DNA of 64,000 nt, from positions 411,213-475,212 of the forward strand of contig ML976708.1 of assembly GCA_010015655.1 (NCBI GenBank), written 5' to 3'. Made by a program: the position numbers and the translations under genes. Shown here piece by piece: positions 34,788-45,599 of this stretch (position 1 is its first letter; the number at the start of each line of letters is the position of its first letter). The notes beneath the pieces are model-generated. The model saw nothing but the letters and a program-made list of their open reading frames with translations, did no database searches and had not been told where the DNA came from. Source of the stretch: Bimuria novae-zelandiae CBS 107.79 (taxonomy: Eukaryota > Ascomycota > Dothideomycetes > Pleosporales > Didymosphaeriaceae).

Positions 34788-36922
34788 CCGTGTCTGTGCG
34801 CGCAACGCCCGACTTCGCGCAACGCCCGACTTGGCAGTATGTTAGCGATTGCAAACATGAAGCTCTACAGCTACGTAAAAAATAGATTATTACGAGATTT
34901 TTTGTTAGAGCACTCTCTAAATTCATGTAACAATTTTATCTTATATATACTGTTTTAGCCAATTAATGGGGCGGCCGCAAGAGTTAATTACAGTAGGTTG
35001 TGCGGCTAGAGCGACATTAGACAACGCGCTAGCTATAGTAGCCCTAGCATGCTACACACGCTTTTAATTTCTAATTACTAGCTTTAAAACCTTCCTATTA
35101 CCTCTTTAGGATAATTATAGAGCTTTTTAAGCGTCACGAGCTTTCTTTTAGCGTCGTTTTTCAGCTACGCGTTTAGCCTTTTTAGTAGCTAGCTTAGCTA
35201 GTTCCTTCTTACGCACTAATTTAGCTACCTTTCTCTTTACACGCCTCTTATCCTTTAGCCTTTCCTTAAGTAGCTTATTATTATATTAAATTTACTTCTT
35301 ATTAGCTTTTATAAGCTCCTCTTAACGCTTAACGTCCTTAAATACCTTATATCTTACTTCTGCCTCCTTCCGTGCACGTAGTGACCAGAAAACAGCACCT
35401 CTATAGTACTCCTCGTGTTACTATAAAGGCAAAACTTTCCTCTTTATAGAGGCCTTCTTTTTCTCCCTTAGGGCATCCTTTACACCCTCTAATTCATAGT
35501 AGATAAGCTTATTCTAAGCCACTAGGTAGTAGAGGGTATAGAGAACTTTTTTTAACTTGTAAGAGTGCATATCCTTTACAGATTTGCGTACTAGCGTTTC
35601 CACTTTAGGCTAGTCCCCCCTAGAGTAACATAAACCTAATGTCTTAGATAACTAGGAGCTATCTAGTGTTGATATTCTAAATCTTTAGAGTATTCTTTTA
35701 GGATTAAGTAGTGATATGCCAGTAGCTTTAAATAAGCTAAGAACTAACTATTAGGTAAATATATTTAACTAGGCGGCCTAGAATATTAAAAAGAAGTCCT
35801 CTTTTTTAATAGGGATCTATCTAAGTGTTATATAAAAGCAATTTATAAGTTCCTGGGAGTAATTTATTACTAGAGGACTAAAGCTAACTACATCTAATAG
35901 CTAGAGCGTATGAGTTAAATGTGGAGAAAAGATACATAGTAGTATCTTATTATTATCGCAGAACCTAATAAAATCCATCGTTACATGGCTACTATAATTA
36001 TTTACTATTAATAATCGCCATCTCCTTCGTGCTTTAGGTTTAGTGTAATAATTAAACACCTGCTTAAGCCACGCAAGGCTAATATCATTATTTGTCTAGC
36101 CTGTAGGTAAGGTTATAAAATGGACTTAATAAGTTCCTAGGTGGATATCTTTAACCTAGCTAGCTTATACATCTCCTTTCTTTGCTAGATATATAACAGA
36201 TAGCGGCAATGTACTTCTATTAGCGCAAATTAACGCCAGCACTATTACCTAGACGCGAGATCTATCCTAAAGAGCTAAACTAACGCGTTTATATTTATAT
36301 GCGTCTTTACTAAAGACTCTTTTTAACCTGCTAATTACTCTAATTACGAAGCCTTTTTTATTTATATTATACGTTTCTAACAGCTGTATATCGTATTCGG
36401 ATATTTTATATTGCAGAAGGTTAAAATACAGGCTATATTTAGCAACTAAATTAGCGTTATAGCGTACAGAGTCTATTACCGGCGCCTATTAAAATATAAG
36501 CTTATTCTTATTACAGTTAATAAAGCGCGTAACCTAGCTTTCGGAGACGTCCTTAGTGGCTAATTTAGATACAAAATTTCGTATTATAGATCTTATAGGT
36601 GGTAGGCGTCGCTCGGTAAGCTCCTTTATATACCTTACAAGCTTAGCTTCTTAGTGTAGGCTAAGTATACACTAGTTAGAGTCCTTAGTAACGCGTAGGC
36701 ACTACACGCGTTAGTGTTAGCGTAATAAGGTTATGTAATTAACGCTATACATTTTTACTACTTTTATATATTCGAATTTTTTGCCTAAAGCTAGGCTATT
36801 AATGTATGCAATCGCTTCGTCAATAGCTGGCACAATGGTAGAGTTGTGTGATGTGGAAGATGTGTGTAAAATGGCTAGGGTCGGGCGTTGCGCGAAGTCG
36901 GGCGTTGCGCGCACAGACAAGG
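34788..36922 (-). mobile_element. Fot1/pogo DNA transposon A (2.14 kb)
   Basis: TIRs of about 42 bp have the outer end CCGTGTCTGTGCGCGC and GCGCAACGCCCGAC repeated at 17 bp (34800 and 34817). They are flanked by TA at 34786-34787 and 36923-36924. The minus-strand transposase starts near 36850 with IVPAIDEAIAYINSLALGKK and a helix-turn-helix. The body is RIP-mutated. Its right TA is shared with element B. Confidence 0.93.
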
Positions 36923-36924
36923 TA

Positions 36925-39033
36925 ACGTGTCCGTGCACCCAATGCACGGATTCAGCCAATGCACGCCGAACATCCGACGCGTCAAAACTCCCTACTTTTA
37001 ACACGCGATAACTCCACCAATATAAATCCAATTTAAGCTACGATACATGAGATCGAATCGCGAGAACTAGGAGAAGATTTTTCATATACAGAAATTGCTA
37101 CCAGATATGGTGTTAATCGATCTACACTCTTACGAAGGCACTAAGGTGTTACCGCGACGCGTGCAGCCAACACAATTAATTAGCGAAAGCTTAACCCACA
37201 GTAAGAGCAGGAGCTTGTACGATATATTAAAAGGCTCACAGAGAGACATATACCTCCTACTAGAGAGATAATACAGAATTTTGCCTCGACGATAGCAAAG
37301 GAGCCAGTTAGCGAGAGCTAGGTTACCCGCTTTATTAACTAACACAGCATTCATCTCATCTCGTAATGGACCGTCGGCATGGATAGCAATCGCCATAAAG
37401 CTAATTTAGTAGATAAATATCGCCTCTATTTTAACCTTATACATAGTAAGATTAATTAATATCGCATAGATCCTCGTCATATCTATAATATGGATGAAAA
37501 AGGTGTCCTAATCGGTATTGTTAGTAGAACAAAGAGGATATTCAGCAGACGAATGTAGGAGAAGAAGGAGGTTAGGGCATTACTCTAGAATGGCAATCGC
37601 GCGTGGATCACGCTCCTAGCATGTATCTGCGCTGATGGATTAGCTTTGCCGCTAAGCCTTATCTATGAGGCTACCAACAAGGACATCCAATCAAGCTAGG
37701 TAGAGGATATTAAGGCAGGATATTATAAAGTCTTTATTACCTTATTATCCTCTGGCTAGACGAACAACGATATCGGGCTTGCCTGGCTTAAGCAGGTGTT
37801 TAATCGCTGTATAAAAGAGAAGGCTCGACGATTATATTAACTTTTAATTATAGACGGCCACGGATCTCATGTTACTATAGACTTTATTAATTACTATAAT
37901 TAGAATAGGATCCTGCTTGCTGACCTGCCTCCTTATTTAACTTATACACTTTAGCTACTTAATATTGCGATGTTTAAGCCTCTATTAACAGCCTACTTAG
38001 TAGAGCTATTAAGATACCTTTATAAAAGCCAGGGCCTAGCTTTTATCACCAAAGGCGACTTCTTTCCCCTATTCTAGAATGCGTAGAAGGCCTCTTTTAA
38101 GGAATTAACTATCCTTAGCTCTTTTAGAGCCACAGGTATATCGCTACCTAATCCTAACCCTATCCTTAATAGGTTCACCCAGGATCAAGAATCAGGCAAT
38201 AGCTCCTTATCAGGGCTTAGCAATCATGACTAGAGAAAGATAGATAGGCTTGTACGCTCTATAGTAAGTAATTAAAGTAGTAAAGATATACAGAAGCTTC
38301 GTTAATTACTCTACTACCTATCTATTAAAAATGAGCTGCTTAAGCATGACAACAATAGGCTTAGGTAGGCGCTATCTATTAAGAAGAAGCGTAATAAGAA
38401 GAGCAAAGCTCTAGACCTTTAACAGCGCCAGGAGTATTATAGTAGGGCTATCTTATAGTTACTAAGGAAAGTAAGGGAGGCACGTTATCGTTAATTAATT
38501 AAGGAGTAAAAGGATAAGCAGTAGCAGCTTTAAAAAGTAAAGATAGCAGAGCTAAAGAAGGTAGCTAAGCTATACAAAGAGAAAATCTAGCAAAAAAAGC
38601 GTGCAGCGAGAGAGGCAGCGAAAAAGGTAAGGGAAAAGGAGAGAGCTAAAAAGGTAGCTTAGCGTACTACCTAGAAGTCTACTAATAACGCTAAAAAGGC
38701 TCTATAACTATCCCAAAGGAGTAAGAGAAAAGCTTCTCAGCCATCTCCACAGAGCAGAAAGCGTTAGAAACGTGTTATTAATGCTATAAATATTAGGGAG
38801 GCCTTAAAGGGCGCATCTGCTGCCCTAACCAAATCCACACAAAGTGGCCGCGACGTTAAGCTTCTAGATAGATTTAAATAGTGCAAATGAATCGCAGCTA
38901 TCGATTTACTATCCTAGTAGAAAATCTTATAATAATATTGTTTGTGGGTGGTTCTACAGCCTTATTTCTAATAGAGTATTTATGGTGTTCGGCGTGCATT
39001 GGCTAAATCCGTGCATTGGGTGCACGGACACGT
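36925..39033 (+). mobile_element. Fot1/pogo DNA transposon B (2.11 kb)
   Basis: 48-bp TIRs with a single mismatch have the outer end ACGTGTCCGTGCACCCAA, flanked by TA (36923-36924 and 39034-39035). CCAATGCACG is repeated at 17 bp (36939 and 36956). The plus-strand transposase has YNMDEKGVLIG near 37480 and the second-Asp block IDGHGSHVT near 37850-37880. The third-Asp block reads LNIAMF, with Asp replaced by Asn. Many TAA/TAG stops. It abuts element A. Confidence 0.93.
37030..38880 (+). pseudogene. pogo/Fot1 transposase of element B
   Basis: Order along the frame: Psq helix-turn-helix near 37060-37140, CENP-B-type DNA-binding region, first catalytic Asp (NMDEKG), second (DGHGSHV), third-Asp region, and a Lys/Arg-rich coiled-coil tail (about 38480-38780). 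It carries more RIP stops than the copy in element C, so it is older or more often exposed to RIP. Confidence 0.8.
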
Positions 39034-39052
39034 TACCCTACCGAGATAGTTA

Positions 39053-41191
39053 ACATGTTGGTTTAGCACTTGGCGCGGTTCGGCAAATGGCGCACCCCCG
39101 CATTTTCCACCCAATCCTTCACCCACCCATAACTCAGCCAATATGGATCCAATTGACAAGGCAATTGAAGAAATCGAATCGCGCGGACCAGGAGAAGAAT
39201 TCTCGTATCGAAAAATAGCGAAAAAATATGGTGTACCAGACACTACGTTGAGGAGGATACACCAGGGCAAAAACGTGCCGATGAAAGAGCAACAACTCTA
39301 ACGGCGAAAACTTACCCCTCAACAAGAACTGGAGCTTGTAAGCTATATAGAAAAGCTTACAGGCCGTTGTCTACCACCTACAAGGGAGATACTGCAGAAT
39401 TTTGCTTTATTAATTGCAAAAACTAACGGCGAACAACTAGTAGGAAAAAGCTAGGTTACCCGATTTATTAACCGTTACAACGTTAAAATTACCCCCTATT
39501 AGGTTACTGGAATGGATCGCGCGCGCCACCAAGCTGATTCAGGGGCTAAATACGAGTAATTCTTTCAACTTCTGCTAGAGAAAATGGAGGAGTACAATAT
39601 AGAGCCTCGTCACACGTATAATATGGATGAGAAGGGCTTCCTTACAGGAGTGATTGGAAGAAGCAAAAGGATCTTCAGCAAAGCTATGTGGGACCGCGGG
39701 GAAGTGAAATCAGCCCTCCAAGATAGTAATAGAGAGTGGATAACTATCCTAGCTTGCGTCTGCGCTGATGGAACTGCGTTGCCACTAGGGCTACTATTTG
39801 CAGCTGCCAATAACGCTCTCTAATTAGCCTAGGTAGAGGATATTGAGGCTGGGAAGCATGAGGTATTTGTCACTACATCTCTTAATGGATAGACTAATAA
39901 CGATATAGGCCTTGCGTGGCTCGAGCAGGTCTTCGATCGGTATACAAAAGCGAAAGCTCGTCGATCCTACCGACTACTGATCGTGGATGGCCATGGGTCC
40001 CACGTAACGAGAGAGTTTATCGACTACTGTAACCACAATCGGATTCTCCTTATAATATTCCCCCCTCACAGTACCCACACGCTGCAGCCCCTTAATGTAG
40101 TACTCTTTAAGCCTCTCTTATCAGCCTACTTAAAAGCCCTCACTACCTATCTCCACGAGGCCCAGGGGCTACTCTTAGTAAAGAAAGAAGACTTCTTCCC
40201 TCTCTTCTAGGAAGCCTGGACCATCTCCTTTAAGAAGAAAACGATTCTAAAGTCCTTTAAGGCCACTGGTATATGGCCCCGTAACGCTGAGGTTATCCTT
40301 CAGAAATACAGGCCATCAACTCCAGTGGAGCAGGATTCGAGAGAGAGCAGTACCTCTGTACTCAGCGGCAAGGATTGGCTCAAAATCGAGACCCTCGTGC
40401 GTAATACTGTGAGGGAGGAGGGCAGTAGGGAGGTGCAGAAGCTGAAGCGTTCTCTCCACCACATCTCTGTTCAAAATGACATCCTCCACGCTGAGGTACA
40501 AGGCCTGACAAAGGCCCTACAAGTCAAGAAGAAGCAGCAGAAGAAGAGCAAGCCTCTAGACCTGCAACAACGCAGGGAGTACCACGGTGGTGCAGTTTTC
40601 TAGTCCCCGAGGAAGCTAAGGGAGGCTAGAGTACGCGAGAGCGTTGTAGATAAGGAGAAAGAGAAAGTAGAACTCGAAAAAGCGCGTAAGAAGGCAGAAA
40701 TAACCTTAGCTAAGCTACGTAACCTGCAGGAGAAGAAAGAGAGAGAAAGGTTAAGGGTTAAGAAAAGGGAGGAAAAGGAGAGGGTCGCGGCGAAGAAACA
40801 GGCTAAGCAACAACGGATGATTCAGGAGAAAGAAAACTCCGAAAAGGCTATACAAACTTCTCAAAAGGGAAAGAGGAAGGCCTCAAAGCCTGCCGCAGCG
40901 CCAAAATAGAAAAAAAAGCAACGTGTGGTGGTTGCTAAGGGTAGGGGGGATAGGGGTGATGAAATGGGGCGTAATCCAGCACCCACAACAACAACGCGCC
41001 GTGGCCGCAACATCAAACTTCTAGCGAAATTCTAGTAGTACATCTTTTTCGCCGCAATTTATATAGTAATTAAATGAATTATTAGAATATTCTAGCTATT
41101 GTGGACGACTCAGTAACGAGGTGTTGTAAACTGCGTGATTTGGTTAGGGTGCGCCATTTGCCGAACCGCGCCAAGTGCTGAACCAACATGT
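39053..41191 (+). mobile_element. Fot1/pogo DNA transposon C (2.14 kb), least degraded copy
   Basis: TIRs of about 45 bp start ACATGTTGGTT(C/T)AGCAC, with one or two mismatches, flanked by TA (39051-39052 and 41192-41193). TGGCGC is repeated at 17 bp (39071 and 39088). The transposase frame is continuous over 630 codons apart from stops. Only 19 bp separates it from element B, and its right TA is shared with element E. Confidence 0.94.
39143..41035 (+). pseudogene. pogo/Fot1 transposase of element C, 630 codons with about ten RIP-type stops
   Basis: ATG 39143 starts MDPIDKAIEEIESRGPGEEF, the Psq helix-turn-helix. The CENP-B-like DNA-binding part follows (TGRCLPPTREILQNFA). The DDE core has the first Asp in YNMDEKGFLTG (about 39620) and the second in LLIVDGHGSHVT (about 39980); the third position is LNVVLF (about 40095), with Asp replaced by Asn. 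A C-terminal coiled coil (about 40590-40900) is rich in Glu, Lys and Arg. All blocks lie in one frame, with no indel. The internal stops (first at 39299) are all TAA or TAG at Gln or Trp positions of sister copies. The frame ends at TAG-TAG 41033-41038. It would catalyse excision and TA-targeted insertion; this copy is dead. Confidence 0.9.
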
Positions 41192-41499
41192 TAGTGCGCC
41201 GCGACACTATCGGTGCTTTGTAAAAGACCGTCCCGACCCACTCTGGGCGCTTATTTGGTAATCGCTTCCCCACTTTCATTATCGCTCATACAAAATTATA
41301 TAAGAGACGATGTAATTAAGGAAATTACACTAACTTTTCTTATTACTAGAGTTCTGTACGGTATACTAATTAATCCTAAAAGGCCTATAGGCTATAGACT
41401 GTAGGCGTTAATAGTGCAGGCGATTATTAAGCGTATAAAGGCAGGGTAAAAAAACCATAAGATTTATAGATCTTTCGGAGTTAACACTAAAACTATGTG

Positions 41500-42540
41500 G
41501 AAATACCAACTTAATCTAGAAGCGTTTAGTTAGCCATACCCTCCGCGATGTGTTAAAATTAGTCGGCCACCATTACTGCGTTAATGCCATAAAGACGCCC
41601 TGTTAGAGTTCCTACGGGGTAAACCTATGGCATATCTCGATAAGATGCAGGCCTTCTTGTGCGACGACTTCGACTTACAGGTGTTAGTAGCCACTATTAC
41701 GAGATTTCTCGCTGGCATAAGGTGGAGTTAAAAAGCTACGTTAAAAGCTACTAGGGTGCGCTATAAAGGCCTTCGTTAGGTGTTTCGTGCACGCTGCCAA
41801 CAAATATATAAACCAAAGCAGGTTATTTGCCTTAACGAGAGCGTTTGTAATAAGAGAACCGGCGATAAAAAGTATACCTAGTTACCTATAAACACGCCAA
41901 TAGACGTATAATACTTAGCGTAACGCACGGAGAGGTAGAGCTTGCTCCCTGCTATAGATATAGATAGTTACGTTAATTATATCCTATACCAAGGAGCAAT
42001 TACCGCAGATTTAATAAAGGAGTTTCTAGCGAATAAAGTACTCCCTTATTACAATCCTTAGCTAGGTAAACGATTAGTAATAGTCCTTAATAATGCCTCT
42101 ATCTATAAGTTAGAAAAGATTGTCTTATTATGCGCGGAGGCGGGCGTTGTACTTAAATATTTGCCGCTATACTTGCCGGATTTTAACCTAATTAAGCAGA
42201 CCTTTAAGGCGTTAAAAAACTAAATAAAAAAGCACTACAAACGCGCTTATACGTACGAGGATTTTACCTACTTCTTAGAGGAGGCAGTACAGAACGTATA
42301 CTATAATTAGGCAGAATCCGCGCGAGGATTCTTTAAGTTTTATAGGTAGGTGCTATAGGTGCTAAATAAGGCACAATACTAAAGGATTAGTATCTGCGAC
42401 GATATTACAGAGGTCGCCAAAAGTCGCCCGCTATTGTCTAAAACTTTAGCTTTAATAGCTAAAAAAGGTGTAACTAATATTGCTAAATTAATTAATATTA
42501 TCCGTTTTGCGATATCTATTATAGGTGAAAAGTTATAAAG
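41500..42540 (+). pseudogene. DDE_3 (IS630/Tc1-like) transposase of element D
   Basis: The plus frame reads ALLEFLRGKPMAYLDKMQAF and CDDFDLQVLVATITRFLAGI near 41600-41720, the winged helix-turn-helix that precedes DDE_3 transposases. It continues with VICLNESVCNKRTG (41825-41865), IVLNNASIYKLEKIV (42070-42120; family pattern DNASIH, so the Asp is Asn) and LPLYLPDFNLIKQTFKALKN (42160-42225; family SPDLNPIEQ). Two of the catalytic-region residues are altered, and TAA/TAG stops are present. Confidence 0.8.
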
Positions 42541-42649
42541 GGAAAGATGTTGTTGGCGTGGATAAAGTATAGTGTTTTTAGCAGGTCTTAGCGCCTCTAT
42601 AAGTAACTTTATTACTAGACAGGCGCGCGTACGCGTGGACTTAGTTAAA

Positions 42650-44433
42650 TTTTAATTAGAAAATGGCCTATGTATAGTGTATAGAACCTCTCCGCCAATA
42701 TTGCCAGCTCTTTACACTAAATCGTCTCTCTCTCTACGCAACCTCTCACGCTATTTACGCTCTTAATCCTCTCTATATACGTTTGCGGCACCCTTCTCAT
42801 CGCTCTCTATAAGTTTATTATACCTAAATCGCCACCGAATCGCCATCCTACGGAGGCGGAGGAGCAATAGCACTAGTAATATAAAATACTACTCCTATAT
42901 GGCGTATGGCATCCCCGCGTTAGACAGATCTATTAGCATATTAAGGTTAATTTGCCCCCGTTAAACAACGTTATTAAATACCTAATTAACTTTAAGTAGC
43001 TCTCTAGCTAGTGCTTAGTCTCTTTACTAGTTAAAGAAGTGCCAAGTTTAATAGGCAAGCTCTACTATATTTCTATAAGTTAAGTCTTGCTATGCTAACG
43101 TTAAAGAGCTCCCTAAGGTCGTAAACGGCGTCTTAACCTATTGCTATTGGCTAATAATTTAACTCTATGCTAACTGGCTTATAGAGAGAGAGCTAGCGGC
43201 GATAACCTTTATAAAGTTATCCATATTAAGCTTAGATCTAGTACCTTTTTTAGCTAATTTCTATAACGCCTTCTCCTTTGCAGACCTCTCTCTGGCCAGC
43301 GAGAGACTTAGGCGTATATTATTATGTGGCTTATTAACTGTACACCTGCCCTTTATTATATCGCGTGCCTATGCCGCCACTATAGTGCTACTCGCTAGGT
43401 AATAGTTCTTAAAATAATTAGGTTGCCTAGGCGTACGTTTAACTTAGCACACGTATGGATAGTTGCTATAGTAGGTATCCTAGCATCGCTATTAATTACG
43501 TATAGTAACTATAGGGCCCTTGCCGACGATAGTATGTGCGAGGACTTTTGGCAGGTTATATAACTAGCGCTAAGTTACAGTAAGTCGCGGTAGAAAGCTC
43601 TAAGAGCTCTACGAGCCAAATACCCCCCTATTACGCGTCTAATTATTTTAGCTAGTTTCTAGCTCTAATAGCATTAAATTAAAGTTAACGTAAGTTATCT
43701 TAGTAATAGACTCCTCCTTTAACTCGTACGCGCGCTCGACGACCTATATAAAGGTAATACTATTATTACGTTTAAGAGACTACGTAAGTTTCTATCGCTT
43801 AGGTATTCGTGGTATATATACGACCGCGGTTAAGTTTTTTACCGTAGTTTTAATAGGGGGAGTTAACTCTAAGAGGTTTTATATAATATTATCTACCTAC
43901 TACCAGAGCTCTACGCAGAAGTACGTACGTATTCTTATTTTAGTATTAAAATTAGTCCTAACTTCCTCCTTGCGTAGGAACGCGCGCTAGTAGCAGGTAA
44001 CGTATAGCTTAACTTTATATAATTCTAATAATTTGTTAAATACTCCCTTATTACACGTTTAGCTATTATTATTAATCTCTAGCAGCGACGTCGGCGCGTT
44101 AACTTTACTAAAAATTAAAGCCTACTTGTTGTCGTTAAATACCCCCCTATTACGCGAATGCTCTTTCTCTAGCAACGTAGGCCTCTAAGCTAACTAAGGT
44201 TCTTTATCCTTAGGGTAATCGTTAACGTATATATAAAAGTCGTCGTTATTAACGCCCTCTAGTAGAGGTTATTCCTCCTTTATAGGTCCTTCCTTCTCTA
44301 TACTGGCAAATCGTACGACGGCCAGGGGTGCCCTCGTTAATGGGGCTTTTTTTAGCGCCCTACGCTTTCTTAGAGGGTTATAACCAGTATTAAACACCTG
44401 TTTTGCCTTCCTTTTGCGGGTACTCGGCATAAT
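42650..44433 (-). pseudogene. second, convergent gene of element D, function unknown
   Basis: The minus strand has an open start at 44430 (MPSTRKRKAKQVFNTGYNPL, with a basic RKRRALKK) that runs to TAA at 44269-44271. The same frame continues (LLEGVNNDDFYIYVNDYPKD; RPTLLEKEHSRNRGVFND) with TAA/TAG where Gln would fit. It can be followed in patches to about 42.7 kb (IRWRFRYNKLIESDEKGAAN, then a Glu/Arg-rich stretch). It lies between the transposase end and the right TIR, facing the transposase. No known domain is recognised. Confidence 0.5.
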
Positions 44434-44963
44434 ACATTTACTACACGGCAACTAACTGCCTTTATACACCTTGTAGAAGTTAATTTTCCTGTATTACATC
44501 GTCTCTCATATAATTTTAGGTGTAGGGCGATAAAAGCGGGGAAGCGATTACCTAAAAAGCGTATAGCCACTTAGAAACTCGCCCTAAGTGGGTCGGGACG
44601 GTCTTTTGCAAAGCGTTATAACGCGCCACCCTAATAGATATAGCACCTTAACTTTAACGCGCCGTATCTCTACTAATATGGATCTAATTAAGGCTACAAT
44701 TATCGCTATTAACTTACGAGAACCTGGAGAAACTTTCTTATATAAAAAAATTATAGAAGAATTTAGTGTTGTGCGGTTAATATTAACACGCTAGCATAGA
44801 CGCGCCATGCAGGCGCGTATATAACTACTATAGACTCGCTAAAATCTTAACTAATAATAAGAATCTAAGCTCTTATAGTATATATAGCGTCTTACTTAGA
44901 AAGGTCTACCCCCTACGCGTTAGATAATCTAAAACTTTATATTAATTATCGCTAAAAAGGATG

Positions 44964-45112
44964 TGTAAGCAGGTGGGTGGTATATATAAAGGTAGTATAT
45001 TGTGTGTGTTCTGTGTGTGTGTGTACATAGAGTGATTAGAGGCTCGTTTATAGTAATTAAGCTAACTTATAAGACTAGTGTTATTATATAACATAGCCCT
45101 AGGCTGCTTACA
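44964..45112 (-). repeat. 3' LTR of copia R
   Basis: TGTAAGCAGGTGG to GGCTGCTTACA. It differs from its partner at seven positions, all transitions in TpG/CpA versus TpA context. Confidence 0.94.
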
Positions 45113-45599
45113 CACCCCCTTTAGGTTTAAACGCATATTTAAAGCTAATTTTGGCTATAGTTCCCCCTTTGCCTTTATGGGGCAGCTGTATCTTGGGGTT
45201 AAGAAGCTAGCTTTTTGTGCCAGTCTAAGTATTAGTGTAGTCCCAGGTGGGTAGCCGTCCGCCGTTGTAGTGTAGGTAAATCTCGCTCTATACTACAGGC
45301 GTCCCTAGTAGTAGGACGTTTCCCAAAGCTAGTACTAAGATCCTAATTGCTTCGCATTCTATGCTAAGGTTAATAAGTCTTGCAGGTAGAGCTTAATACA
45401 TAATGCGAGCATGTTTGCTCTATATATAATATAAAATATAGTATAAAGTTAAGTATAGTATAAGGGGAACAGGATAGAACTGGGTAAATATATAGCCTCG
45501 TTAAACCTGTAAAAACCACATGGGAAAAACCAGGAAGAGTACTATATAATAGGGAAGCTTATTTGCTTAAAGGAAAAGGTTGAAAATAAAGAAGAGAAA

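Larger units (their letters stand above)
41210..44618 (+). mobile_element. Tc1/IS630-type DNA transposon D (3.4 kb), inserted in the TIR of E
   Basis: Long, imperfect inverted repeats of about 110-130 bp (GCTTTGTAAAAGACCGTCCC near the left; the same motif inverted near 44585-44615) are flanked by TA (41208-41209 and 44619-44620). The target is the left TIR of pogo E: its halves rejoin exactly to match the right TIR. A DDE_3-type transposase reads on plus and a second coding-like region reads on minus. The outermost 10-11 bp of the two ends differ by an indel. Confidence 0.85.
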
